Assembly (NCBI GenBank): GCA_963556255.1
Contig: OY744613.1
Span: 47,521,546-47,585,545, forward strand
Source of the DNA: Allolobophora icterica
Lineage: Eukaryota > Annelida > Clitellata > Crassiclitellata > Lumbricidae
Length of the DNA stretch: 64,000 bases
Direction of reading: 5' to 3'
The notes under the pieces were generated by a model. That model was not told where the DNA came from, searched no databases, and worked only from the letters and a program-made list of their open reading frames with translations. Below are positions 32,042 to 43,420 of this stretch, piece by piece. Position 1 is the first letter of the stretch. Every line of letters starts with the position of its first letter. The position numbers and the translations under genes are program-made.

Positions 32042-32565
32042 GGACATTTCGGGATTCGGAAGAGTTTAACTCAGTTGCAACGCCGGGCGTATTGGCCGAG
32101 TTGGAAGGACGATGTTAGACGGTTCTGCCAAAGGTGCGATCGCTGTGCTCGTTATCGAAGGGAGAAACCTCCAAGACAGGGTTACATGCAGACTCCTGTG
32201 GTCGGTGAACCAATGGAGAGATTCGGAATTGATATAACTGGTCCGCATCCTGTATCAAGTAAAGGCAACAAATACATACTGACAGCGATAGACCGTGTCT
32301 GTACCGGATTCAGAAGAGTCCGAAATCCACGCTAATGGTTGTGCACGTGGATAAATTGAAGCCGTTTTACGGTAAACCTCCGAGTACCTGGTTACCGGAG
32401 AGGGACAGAAATCTTGAGTTACCTACAGTAGACTGGCCAGTCCTGGCTCAAGATCCTAATGCAGAACATGAACCAGAGGAACCTTCAGAGAATCCAGACG
32501 AGACCGCTGATCCAGAATTGCCACCTGGACGACGGACGAGACGAAGACCTCGCTTGGATGGATGA
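32042..32565 (+). pseudogene. Gypsy integrase remainder with internal deletion
   Basis: The gag-pol frame continues after the TGA with GHFGIRKSLTQLQRRAYWPS, the Cys pair FCQRCDRC and the first catalytic Asp (RFGIDITGP), to about 32,300. There it jumps: the +1 frame from about 32,302 reads YRIQKSPKSTLMVVHVDKLK, the C-terminal integrase region. The middle, with the second Asp and the Glu of the DDE triad, is absent. The C-terminal tail is Pro/Glu-rich, then Arg-rich, ending at 32,565. No chromodomain is visible. This product would be inactive. Confidence 0.88.
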
Positions 32566-33625
32566 CTACGACTGTAGAAGTCCTTGTTAGTGACCTTCTG
32601 AAGCAGACGTGTATCTAGGACCAACTAGATGAACGCTTAATTGCGTTGGTTTTATTGACTAGTCGAGACCCATGTTTCAGTTGCCCTTTTGATGAGAGTA
32701 TTTCTTTTGAGCGGTATCTGGGAGCATACAGTACCTGTGCTACCATCAACGCTTGATTGCGTTGGTTTTACAGATTGTCAGTGAATGACTGTTTAAGTTT
32801 CCTTTTGATGATATGTTTCGGTTAAACATTGGCTTAGTGGTTAGTACTGAAACGAGTAAAGATTCCAGTACTAGAACGCTTCATTGCGTTGGTTCTACAA
32901 GCGAATTATTGGAGAACCATGTTTCCGTTTCCTTGTGATGACAGAGTTTCTTTTCGACAGTATAATGCTCGTAACAACGAGTGTTAAGGAAATTCGGGGC
33001 AATGCGATTTCCTTGGTTACCGTTTCATGATACTTTAGTGCGCTACCTTAGTGCGCACTTAGGATAGATCATCATGCGATAGAAGCATATGTTAGGACTT
33101 AGATCATGTGCGTAAATATGATAACTTGTAACTGTTGTCCGCTTTTATTTTGCTTTCACGATTTGGAAGTGGTACCGGGTGTGACTGATCGACGATGGTT
33201 ACCAGATCGGGAGACAGTGGGCGACTTTTCTCTCCTTTAGTTCTCCTGGCCCTTGGGGTCCGGTAGAGCCCAGGTTCATGATAGAGGGCCTGTTAAGGTT
33301 GGCGATTTGTCAGGTACGACAGGTTGCCAGTAGGGTGGTGGTTCGGATCGAAAGCATCATTAAATAGGCTGTCGCTATCACGGTTCTCATCGTGTTTGGC
33401 GTACGTGCAGGGTGCCGAGAGATCGAAAGCATCATTAAATAGGCTGTCGCTATCACGGTTCTCATCGTGTTTGGCGTACGTGCAGGGTGCTGAGATTGCT
33501 GATATACCGCCCTATAACCAAAGGTGCATTTGGTTCCTTGCTCTCTAAGTGGATCTGGGTTGGGGATGTTCCTGTCACGTTTGATTAAGGTCCCCGATTT
33601 TGGCAGAGATGCTCCGCATCTAAGT
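32566..33625 (+). other. Gypsy 3' untranslated region with two sets of tandem repeats
   Basis: Three diverged units of about 116-127 bases each start at ACGCTTnATTGCGTTGG (32,633, 32,749, 32,876) and share CCTTTTGATGA and TTTCTTTT words. Further on, a unit of about 74 bases, starting GATCGAAAGCATCATTAAAT, occurs twice back to back (about 33,347-33,420 and 33,421-33,494). No env-like frame is present. Confidence 0.8.
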
Positions 33626-33638
33626 AAGGTGGGGAGAG
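33626..33638 (+). promoter_or_regulatory. Polypurine tract
   Basis: AAGGTGGGGAGAG abuts the TGTGGCGG start of the 3' LTR. This is the expected primer site for plus-strand DNA synthesis; the equivalent position before the 5' LTR (ending TTGGTTT) has no such tract. Confidence 0.85.
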
Positions 33639-35867
33639 TGTGGCGGTCAAGGCCACAGTGCGTATGTGGGAAGATTTATTTTATGCGAATAGCATCGTTT
33701 TCTTTAATTTTACATGCGAAGGGAACAGCATCGTTTATCTTAATTTTTCATGCGAAGACCCAGTATCGATCATTTAATTTTTATTTAATTTCAATAGGCG
33801 ACTGTCCGGCAACGACCGTGGTAGGGAAGCCCGATCGAAGGTGTAAGGCCAGCGCATAGCGAGCAGACGCGTTAATTCGGGATGCATAGAGCCTGCCTCA
33901 CGGTGCGCTGCTTTATACGTGAAGAGTTGGTTCGACTCTTCATACATAGCAATACTGTTAAACAGCGTTGTTGGTTAGCGATTCAGTTACCGATTCAAAT
34001 ATACTGCACTCAGTGTGGTAGGCGAGTGATTTTGGTTACGACCGAGTCAGAGTTCGAGTTTCCGGTTAGTACAAATATATTTACGGACGAAAGGGGCGTT
34101 CGAATAATATAATCAGGCGATCCCGAGTACAGCTAAAGAAGTTCACTGTTGGGAGACGGGCCGACAGCGCCGATCCGGCGGGTTGGATCCCTCCGTTGAT
34201 CGCGAAGCGGTCTAGATCGCGATCGTGGGAAATCTACGGCTGAGTAATACTCGGGGAAGGATACCGTTGATACACAGGAAAACCAATTCAGTGTGAGATC
34301 GAAAACCAGGGTGAATTTGGCGACGGGCAGGAAAGTCCCTCTTGGGTTTTGAAGAACTCCGCGATCGGAGCTTGTCCGGTAACCCATGGGAGTAGAGGTG
34401 ACCTTCTTAAGGTAGCCATTTTCTGGAATTCTGAAATCCTTGAAACCAAGAGTAAATTTGGCGTCGGGCAAGGAAATCCCTCTTGGAGTTCGAAGAACTC
34501 CAAGATCCGACAGTGTTTGGTTTTATACACTGAGACGAGTTTTACGCGATTTCGGCGTACTCGACACAGGGGAAGTTCTACGCGCTTTCGGCGTACTCGG
34601 CCGGGAGAGTTTTACGCGACTTCGGCGTCCTCGGCTGGGAGAGTTTTACGCGACTTCGGCACTCGGTGAAGTGACCGTCGGGATACCTGAAAAAACCAGT
34701 TTAGTACAAAAACGATAATAAGGGTAAATTTGGCGACAGGCAGGAAGTTCCCTCTTGGGTTTTGAAGAACCCCGCGATCGGAGCTTGTCCGGTTACCTGT
34801 GGGAGTAAGCGTGACCTTCGTTAGGGAACCAAAATTCGGAAATTCTTGGGAACAAAATTCAGGACATTCTGGTAACCTTACGGGGTCGGCGTTACATTTG
34901 GATTGTGACACTTGGATGGCTGACACGCCGGTGGAGCGTTGGAGGGGCTCCATCGCCCGGTAACTAAAAATAGTTACTGGGAAAGACCACTGTTACCGAA
35001 AGACCGCAGTACGGGAAAAGACCGCCCGACAACTGATTACAGTGCGGTAAGACCAGGAAAACGATAGAGTCAGGAAAATCTTGTATTCAAACCAATCGTT
35101 ATTCAGAGCAAATAACTTGGTGATCGAAACACGTAGTTCCGAGAACTGACCGAAGTGCGAAGTAGGGCCCACCTCGTGCGCCGGTCGGAACACAGTTCTG
35201 CGTGCGGTTAGGGAGGTTTTAGACCTAGAACCTGTCCTATCAGAAGAGAGTGTCGTGAGACCAGTATACCGCGTTAATATTACACGTATATATATTATCG
35301 CAAGATGTTCGCGTGTTTGAGACGGCACGACGTGACGACTCGTCAGATGTACACCTTGTCCTCTCGGACAGGAGAACGTTCAGAGTTTTCCCCTATTGAC
35401 GATAACTCGAGAGTCATGAGATGCAGAATGGTACGTGAGGGTTCGGTTAAGGTGGAGAAAAAGAGGAAGTCTTTGACTAAGAGATCTCACAGGAAGCTGA
35501 GGACTCCTGCCGGCAAGAGAGCGAACCCTGTTCTAAAGGACGGCCATCCTGAGGACGAGGACGTTGCCCACCCGGCGACCGCGGCAGTGGCAGAGTCCGA
35601 AAGTGAGATGGAGCTTGACAGCGACACTGTTCGCAAACAAGCGATACCCTCGGGACCTCCTCTTGGAGAAATGGGCACTGAGAGCGGAGACAGGGAACCG
35701 CTCGTCTACAGCAGAAGTAGACAGGATAGTGACCCGGGCGACTCCAGAAGGTCAGTTGGCTGGAGCCGAACCCAGCCCGACGACGAAGCAGCGTCTCGGG
35801 TAAGACCGACACAAATTGGTACCACGTCTGATGAAGGGTTAGTTGATCTCGAGCGACGAACGTCACA
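33639..35867 (+). repeat. 3' LTR of the Gypsy element (2,229 bp)
   Basis: The full-length LTR form. Near 34,310-34,800 it has three units with TTTGGCGACGGGCAGG/AAATCCCTCTTGG words, plus a TTTTACGCGACTTCGGC sub-repeat (about 34,540-34,670). The last 563 bases repeat the LTR-encoded start of gag-pol; here the frame stops two codons after the LTR, at 35,872-35,874, so that 189-codon frame is not a separate gene. Confidence 0.9.
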
Positions 35868-35973
35868 GTTTTAACATTGGGTCCATATGGACCCCAACAC
35901 CCTAAGTATGATTAATATGACTAACTTAGCGACATACTACGAGGGTAGGGACCTGTGAATCACAAATTTTCAG

Positions 35974-36052
35974 TCGAATCGAATTTCGAATCGAATCGGG
36001 GGTAAAGATTCGAATTCGAATCGAATCTCGAATCGAATCTCGAATCGAATCA
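35974..36052. repeat. GAATCGAATC tandem repeat
   Basis: Repeated GAATCGAATCTC and TTCGAATCGAATC words just outside the Gypsy insertion. The unit is partly palindromic. It may be the end of another DNA element whose other end I could not find. Confidence 0.7.
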
Positions 36053-36204
36053 GCGGGTACCAATTTGATATTCATGAAGCTTGATTGCACAAGCGTATCA
36101 CAGTATCAATATATCAATAACTTTTCTGCAGTTTAAAATCGATTTAACTAAACATTAATTAAGCTAATCAACAGAATTAAAAATGACACAAATAATTTAT
36201 GAGT

Positions 36205-36270
36205 TAAGTAAGTAAGTAGGTATATTTTTTATTGTACCAACTGCATAACCGCACTTTGGTGCACATACAT
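36205..36270 (-). repeat. LINE 3' tail, reverse orientation
   Basis: AAGTAAGTAAGTAGGTATAT and TTTTTATTGTACCAACTGC, then CCGCACTTTGGTGCACA. It is the reverse of the LINE tail seen at 18,318 and 60,604. Coding remnants of the LINE are not visible beside it. Confidence 0.6.
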
Positions 36271-36287
36271 CTAAGCGGAGTATAACC

Positions 36288-36385
36288 AGAGCTTCTCACT
36301 TGAGGCGAGCGATCGATCGCTCCCTTGGTCGCTCGTCTTGCAAAGGTACGGGCGAGCGGTTAATCGCTCGCCTAGCCGAAGGCGT
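36288..36385. repeat. Palindromic GCGAGCGATCGATCGC cluster
   Basis: AGGCGAGCGATCGATCGCTC and GCGAGCGGTTAATCGCTCGC lie within 90 bases. They are each self-complementary and related to each other. They look like the end motif of a foldback-type element. Confidence 0.5.
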
Positions 36386-36839
36386 CGCACCGTCGGTCGT
36401 CGGTCGATGAGTTTAAGTTAAACTCAAAAACGATAGACGGAACTGGAGCCAGACCATTATTTTATTTACCTAATTTACATTAATTTACTTACTTTAGGCA
36501 GAGTTAGAGTTAAGGTAATAGATCAGTTGAAAGGAGACACATTTTCCCAGAAGTTTTGAAAGGAAATAGAGGTTTGAGATAGGACGATAGTTTGAAAGAG
36601 AGTTAGGATCAAGGCCTTGGTGCTTAATGGAAGGGAAGCCAATCCCTATTTGCACACTGTAATAAAATTCCCGTAAAAAAACGGGTCAAATGCCCGTCAA
36701 CCGCGTTGCCAGATCTTTTCCCGTTAAATGACGGGCCTCCCGTTTTTTGAATCACGGGCCACCCTCTATTTTACGGATAATTCCCCGTTTTATTTTACGG
36801 CGATTTTCCCTCTTTTTACGGCGAATCATCGTGTATTAA

Positions 36840-37115
36840 CGGAGATTTCCCGTTAATTATACGGCAATTCAACGTATTTTAACGATAAAATGCCTTCAAT
36901 TTACGAGCATTTTACGTGAAATCCCCGTTTATTTAACGGAGAATTCTCCTATTTTTACGGCGAATCATCGTGTATTTACGGAGATTTTCCGTTAATTATA
37001 CGGCAATTCGACGTATTTTAACGAGAAAATGCCTTCAATTTACGAGCATTTTACGTGAAATCCCCGTTTATTTAACGGAGAATTCTCCTATTTTTACGGC
37101 GATTATTCGTATTCT
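36840..37115. repeat. Direct duplication of about 125-130 bases inside the subterminal region
   Basis: The unit beginning ACGGCGAATCATCGTGTATT and ending GGAGAATTCTCCTATTTTTA occurs twice in direct order. Both copies are full of TTTACGG and TTAACGG motifs. Confidence 0.8.
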
Positions 37116-37339
37116 TTACGTGTATATATCCCGTTTTTATGCGGGAATTAGGCGTAATTTTACGATTAATATCAGTTTTTTTTAGCGGGGATTTTCTTAA
37201 ATTTTAGGGCGTTTTGCCGTTATTTTACGGCAAATGTCCTTTTATTAACGGGTTAATTGTCCTATATTTACGGTGAATTGACTTGAATTTACGTTTTATT
37301 TATCTTCTTCTAACGGAGGGTGGCCGTTTATTAATGGCT

Positions 37340-38856
37340 CATTTTTGCCTTCTCATTGTTTATTAATTGCTTTTTATTAGAATTTTATTTTCTCATTTTT
37401 ACAATGAAATGCTTCTTGGATATTTTCCTTATTTTTACTGTTGCAGACCTTTCAATAACAGCTATTTATCTGACTAACAAAAGACTTGGAGTCAATGGCT
37501 CATCACCATAAGTTTTAAATACATTATACGAAACAAATGTTTAGATTTACACCATAACATCACTGTATGACGATGTAGTTCAGTTTGAAATATCAAACAT
37601 ATGCCTGTGAACGCTAATTAATGGTAGCTTGTATATTTAGATGAATTTGGGGTTCATTAAATGCGGATCACAGTGGACATGCGAAGTGCATACCACCTAT
37701 TTCATTACAGGAGTAATATTTTTCGTTACGATCTGTTTGTACACAACAGGCTATATATAGGCTATAGGAGCTTAAAAATTAAATTTTAATTTGCCATGCA
37801 TATATGATAAAGCACAAGTGCTGACATGAACAGAGGTTGAAGCATATAATTTATTTAAACATCATAACAGACAATTCTCAAACTCGCACTACTGACTATA
37901 AAGCCGGTATTACTATGAAGAAAAGTAAAGAAGAAATATACGTAAATATAAAAATTTCGGATAATATTGCACTATCTAATTTATGACTTCTACAGGGCCA
38001 TTATCACAATGCTGCAGGTATAATTCAAGTCAGCATCGCTATACAATAGAAATCAAGTCAAATGCTGAAAGTTCAAGCTACAGGATTTTCAGTAATTGTC
38101 AGCAGTTCTGTTAAAAGACGCAGGACTGCACTCTTCGGTTTGCAACTTTTCGTTCCTCGTGCTGGATTTATATCCGCAAGTGCACTGGAAAAGAAAAAAA
38201 ACATTATCACAATTAACCACAGAGCATCATGGCTAGGGCGCCTTTCAAACACTGATGCTTTGAATGCGGTATAATCACTGTAAAAATAGACCCTACTAAA
38301 ATATTTTCCACTCCGTTACTCCTCCGTTACCAAACACATATGAGCTATGTATATATAGTAGACAGCTTCCTGTTGCCTAGTTTTATCATTAATATTTATA
38401 AAAATAAATATAAAAGAAATTACAATACAAATGATTATTTAACTCCATCACATTTTTAATTTTATTAAGAAATTCCACTCCATTACGGAAATAAAAATAA
38501 GGGACCTAATCAATGTAAAGTTGAATGTATTTTTTAGTCAAATAACAAAATAAAAATCAGCCAATCATTCCCAGTGATCAAATAAACAGAAAACATTAAA
38601 ATATTTATGATGTGTTAAAAATCTGCTCATAACATCAAAATTACATAAAAATTACCATACAATAAGTCCGCTCCGTTACTACCTGTCGAGAATTGAGCAC
38701 AGAATGTGAAAAGTGAACTTTAAAAAACAGTCTGCCGAAACAAAAATTTATTTAAAATGTCATATATTGTTAAATAAATTATATTAGAAATGATAATTTA
38801 AGTAGACGACTTACCCAGACAGTGGAATAAATTTTAGTACCTCAAGGGTAACATTT
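37340..38856. other. A/T-rich non-coding interior of the CACTA-like element
   Basis: No gene. The word CCACTCCGTTACT or close variants occurs near 38,308, 38,463 and 38,663, and in inverse form near 39,860 (CAGTAACGGAGTGGA). This hints at another decayed repeat spanning the hAT-like insertion. Confidence 0.35.
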
Positions 38857-38864
38857 ACAATAAC

Positions 38865-39705
38865 CAGTCTTGTTGTCAAGACCTTTACCTCAAGACCAAG
38901 ACTTTGAACCTCAAGACCAAGACCAAGACTTTGAACCTCGATACCAAGACCAAGACAAGACTTTGAAACTCAAGACCAAGACCAAGACCCAAGAAATCAC
39001 AATCAGGTCAAGACTTCTATTCCTTACTAAAAATTTGTCAAGTCGGAATACTCGCTGTTTTAATGAAAACACGAGTCTTTTATTTTATTCAAGCAAATCA
39101 ACTTTAAATACAGACTGCAGAGAATTCCGAATTCGTATTTACAAAATTCCTTCATACAAAATGTTATTCCAACTGTCTTTTGTATGTTATAAAAACCAAT
39201 TCGCTCATAATTTTCTGACCAGGAAGTGCCTGGTTGGCTTCATTAAAATTGCACCATGTGAAAATATACGTTATACAGGTGCTGAAGTCGCTGGCACACA
39301 CAGTCACTTTTCAAGCACTGGATGTAAATGTCTTTTTAAAATCCTCCCATGGTTTACCATATCGTCTGACACAGTAAAACTGTTGCTGCTGCCAATGAAT
39401 TTTCCTGACCAACAAGACTTGTATCTGTCCATAGATATTGATCGTATGACGCAAGCAGGACTAATAAATTTTTTAATTCTTGAGTTTTGTTAAATGACTG
39501 TTCATATTCACACCCGAGTATTGGTCTTGGTCTTGCGAAACCAAGACCAAGACTTTGAACATCAACACCAAGACCAAGACTTTAAACCTCAAGATCAAGA
39601 CCAAGACCAAGACTTTTGGTCTCAAGACCAAGTCCAAGACTTTTAGAAACGAACTCGAGTGCACTCGAGTCCAAGACCTTGTTGGTCTCGAGGATAACAA
39701 GACTT
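38865..39705. mobile_element. hAT-like non-autonomous element with CCAAGACCAAGACTT arrays
   Basis: The left end CAGTCTTGTTGTCAAGACC and the inverse of the right end (AAGTCTTGTTATCCTCGAGA) form imperfect inverted repeats. ACAATAAC (38857-38864) and ATAATAAC (39706-39713) are an 8-base duplication with one mismatch, the hAT size. (CAAGAC)n arrays lie inside both ends (38,875-38,990 and 39,520-39,690), and the right one contains the palindrome ACTCGAGTGCACTCGAGT. A related copy is at 61,565-62,390. The interior frame (38,870-39,493) resembles no transposase I know. Confidence 0.5.
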
Positions 39706-40840
39706 ATAATAACGAGTGGATAAATGCTGTATCACCACGGTAAATATATTATCTCTCATGCGTCCACATCAATCGTCGGTACACTCATTGTATAGCTTAT
39801 AAACATTATATTTAAAAATATTATTTTAATTAAATTTATTCATAATCATTGCAAAAATGCAGTAACGGAGTGGATGTATAATAAACACTTTAGGTACGAA
39901 ATAAATGAAAATTACTAAGAAATTTGTGTTAGCAGTCGGATCCTGTATTAAGACATACTTACTTACATAGATCTTCACAGAAGAGATTCGAACTCAGCCC
40001 TGCAATCATTTGTGCAGAGGGCGACATTTCCAGGTGGTCTAACCTTGACCTTGCCTCTTTTAGGGTTTGATCTTACGTTTGGAGCCGTATTCCTGTTTGT
40101 GTTCGTTCTGCTTTTTTCTCTTGCACCACTTCACTCTCGATTCACGACATCCCGTTCTGTTGGCTTGTCCAGTTAACTTACTGACTTATTGGGTACTGCG
40201 GCCTTCTTTTGTGGTTTCTGCATTAGACGCTGGTGCTACAGAAGTTGCTAATTATAATTTTCGTGCATGAGAATCTGCAAGCACGAAAACTGATTGTGAC
40301 AGCAAAATCACATAGGCCTAAGTCTATTAACAGTGTAGAACCTACCACCACATGCGATATGAGGATGATTAAGCCCCTTCTCCTGCATTTCGTGTCGATC
40401 CACAACATCCTATAAACACATTCGAAATAATATCAGGATGAGTCAAAATATACTATAAGCATAGTTTTAATGGTAGCACAGAAGCAGTTGTCAAGCACCA
40501 AGTAATAAGTATGTTTATGTTTATGTTTATATTCGCTTATTACGTAGAACAACAGGCAAAACGCTGTAGGTGTACATGAAAAAAATAGCTTAGTATGAGT
40601 TGGCAAATAACATACGAGAAATAAAGTTTCGTGAGTCTTTATCAGGGAGGTTAAAGTTATGAGGTCTGTCTCTAAGAAAATAGGGAGTTAAATGATGGTT
40701 AGGGAAGAGGCATCTTAGTGAATGGTTTTCAATACACAGGACAGCTTTAAATAATGCAGTTTCGGCTTTGTTTGCAAGCTCTGCGATAGAGGGAGAATTA
40801 GCGTGAATATAGCCGGATCGTTTAAGTTTGTTCATTAGGC

Positions 40841-43102
40841 CAGAGGTTTTCAAACTTTTTGGACCAGGGACCCCTATTTTTTCTAGGCATAGCTCGCGGA
40901 CCCCAGTATTTACAAAGCAAAATGTAGGCCCCTATCACTTAAAATTTAATAAAAATAACAGGCAGACAGACTATTTCCACAATACACGCTTGCTTATTTA
41001 TGACGCTGAGGACTACTATAACATAAAAGGTAACACTAAATAAATTGTTAATTACTCCCTGCAATAACTATGGAACAGTCATTTTTAAAAGAAATGAATA
41101 ACATCGGTTTCGCCAAAAACCAGTAATGTCAGCGAGAGGGATGTGCTTGCTTTGCTTTGCAAAAACTGTTCATAATTGGTGCTATTTTGGATAGGCCTAA
41201 GCACTGTTTTCTTACGTTTCAGAAAGTTATCTATAATACAAACAGCAAAATTAGCCTATATATAGTTAGCATATAACAGCGAACGTGAACGAAATAGGGA
41301 TATGCTTTGCAAATTTCTGTATTATCAATCATTTAAAGGCTAAAATCAGGCGAAGTCCACAAATTTCTAATTCTACAAGTCCAGAGGAAACAATCAGGAA
41401 ATAGACCAGCATATTGCAAATGAAGCCTTCACTGGAGGAACCACTAGAGTCCATTTTTTACATTTTTTTTTAGCTAACTGTGTCCTGTAATACTTAATGC
41501 TATAGACTATAGAGCAAGTATGTTTTTTCAGAAAACCCAAGTCAGTCCAGAGTTACAATGAGAAGAAAATATAGCGTTTATGTAAAAACAACTGGAGTCC
41601 TAGCTAGAGCTTCAGCAACCAGACTCAGAGTCAGTGTTGATTTTCTAAATGAAACACTTGTAGACTTTCAAAGATTGTTTTGTGAATATCTTAAACTTTT
41701 TAAATTTAATCTAGTTGTAGGCCTACTTCTGATGAAGGCTTCAAATACATCGCGCTTACATTAGGTACAGAAATGATTAGCAGTCGATTAGCAGAAATTA
41801 TATACCGTAAAACGGGGTGACTTTGGCCCAAATTGAAAAATTAGTTTGTAACCTTCTGACCTTCCGTAGTTATCACGTGATTTCGACTTTATTTACGAAT
41901 AACAATCAGTAAACATGTAGCGATTATTTTAAAAAAAATTTCGTTTATTTCATTGTAAAATTTGTTGAAATTTTCCCGAAATGTTTGTAAGCCTAAAAGA
42001 AGTTAAATTTTGAAGATGACATTTGTGCAAACTTATTTTTCGGTGAGAAAGACCGTTAATAATACCGTGGGTGATAATAACACTTTTCAATGTACATTGT
42101 AGTGGCACGTGTATGGCGCAGCGTTTGCTCCACGATGTCACCAATAAGTACTTTACAAATGCAAGCCAAGTTTTTGGGGTGACTTTGACCACAGTATAGG
42201 TTCACTTTGACCCACATTTTAAAGTACGGTACTCCTGGTGATATTTATATAATTTCTATTTTAAAATGAATGTATTTGCTCAAATTTCACTTTGGCCATA
42301 TTCTAAAGTACTAGCGATGTTTATATAATGTTTTTTTTAAATTAATTAATGTATTTGCTAAAATTTCACTTTTCAGGATATTTTGACTGGTCGGTGCATA
42401 CGGTACCAATTCGTTCTAGTCATGCCAGTACCGGTATGGTACCATTGTCACTTAGTGTTAGTTTTAAGTTTAGATATTTTTTAAACATATTCTTCGGGCC
42501 AAAGTGACCCCAGTAACAGGTTTACTTTGTCTAATAACTGAAAAACTATTGGGTGACAAAGTCACCCCACCTGATGAGGTGACTTTGGCCCACCCCAAAA
42601 GTTTTAAAAAAATTGTTCAACTGTTATTACCCAAAAAAGTTTGCTTTATACGTTTTCTCTTTAACCCTATGCACATCTAATCTAATTGTTAAGCCAACCA
42701 TATTCAGTCACATTATCGTTTTATTATTAAAACAAGTTCAAAAAAGGCCAAAGTTTTACGGTAGTAAATTTTATTAAAACACACGTTTTATTAGGCTAGA
42801 AATGTAACGTGACCATATTATATTAAGCCTGCATCTTATTTACGCCACTGTAGGCCCTAGTACGCAAAGAATAACTATCAGCAGCATCACAAAACTGGTG
42901 TGATCGAATACCCAATTGGATCCTTGTGGATCATACAGTTACAGGGATACTATAAGTAGCGTATGAATTTGAAAACACAGGCTGTTAATGCTAAAACCAT
43001 GCAGTGTTAAGCATCACATTATTTTCAGAACACTCTCGCGGATCCCCGCCATATCCTTCGCGGACCCCCAGGGGTCCGCGGACCACAGTTTGAAAAACTC
43101 TG
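40841..43102. mobile_element. hAT-type non-autonomous DNA transposon (2.26 kb)
   Basis: Ends are CAGAGGTTTTCAAACTTTTT on the left and, in reverse, CAGAGTTTTTCAAACTGTGG on the right, with the related words GGACCAGGGACCCC and CCCAGGGGTCCGCGGACC inside. A perfect 8-bp duplication CATTAGGC is at 40833-40840 and 43103-43110. Both the CAG terminus and the 8-bp duplication are hAT hallmarks. No transposase frame. It is inserted in a LINE and itself carries a MITE (41,805-42,761). Confidence 0.88.
41805..42761. mobile_element. TA-flanked MITE nested in the hAT element
   Basis: The left end CCGTAAAACGGGGTGACTTT and the reverse of the right end (CCGTAAAACTTTGGCC) match, flanked by TA at 41803-41804 and 42762-42763. 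GGTGACTTTGGCCCA and close variants are repeated inside (41,817, 42,179, 42,578). The 957-base length and absence of coding mark it as non-autonomous. TA duplication suggests a Tc1/mariner-like or similar superfamily. Confidence 0.7.
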
Positions 43103-43420
43103 CATTAGGCGTTCCAGGCGAGATTTGTCTTTTTCGTCAGCTAGGCTCCACCAGGCAGGAGAAGCATACATTGTTCTTGCTATAATGGTTGCATTGGTTA
43201 TCACGTGAAGAGAATCTAGAGATGCGCCGTGATTTTTAAGTGTTTTTAGTGCGAATATGGACGAGGAGCCACTGTAAAACAATGTAAAGTTGTTTTCTAG
43301 GGTTTGGTTCAGTAAAGGACGAAATGGGTCCTGTTCAAATTCAGATTCAAACCCAAATCTTGAAAAGATGCTTTGTCTAGTATAATACAAAATAAATACG
43401 GTATCATTTTTAGATAGCAC

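Larger units (their letters stand above)
24897..35867 (+). mobile_element. Ty3/Gypsy LTR retrotransposon, complete, with ORF starting in the LTR
   Basis: The element begins TGTGGCGG and ends CGTCACA, with GTTT on both sides (24893-24896 and 35868-35871) as a 4-bp target duplication. Parts in order: 5' LTR 24,897-26,712; tRNA-Leu-type primer binding site 26,716-26,733; gag-pol to 32,565; 3' untranslated repeats; polypurine tract 33,626-33,638; 3' LTR 33,639-35,867. The LTRs look identical apart from a 413-base length difference and the bases around that junction, so the insertion is young. This copy cannot integrate by itself because the integrase core is deleted and a stop precedes it. Confidence 0.92.
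40590..43420 (-). pseudogene. LINE C-terminal fragment, split by a hAT element
   Basis: On the minus strand, 43,420-43,111 reads LKTLKNHGASLDSLHVITNA and IIARTMYASPAWWSLADEKD. It resumes at 40,832-40,590 with KLKRSGYIHANSPSIAELAN, LRCLFPNHHLTPYFLRDRPH and SRNFISRMLF, the typical end of such LINEs. The hAT element (40,841-43,102) sits between, with its target duplication CATTAGGC. Confidence 0.8.

Noticed and set aside
33639..35874. A second, tandem, truncated Gypsy copy with its own 189-codon gene
   Set aside because: The copy ends exactly at the CGTCACA that precedes the PBS in the first copy, and GTTT flanks the whole unit. It is therefore the 3' LTR of one element, not a second insertion.
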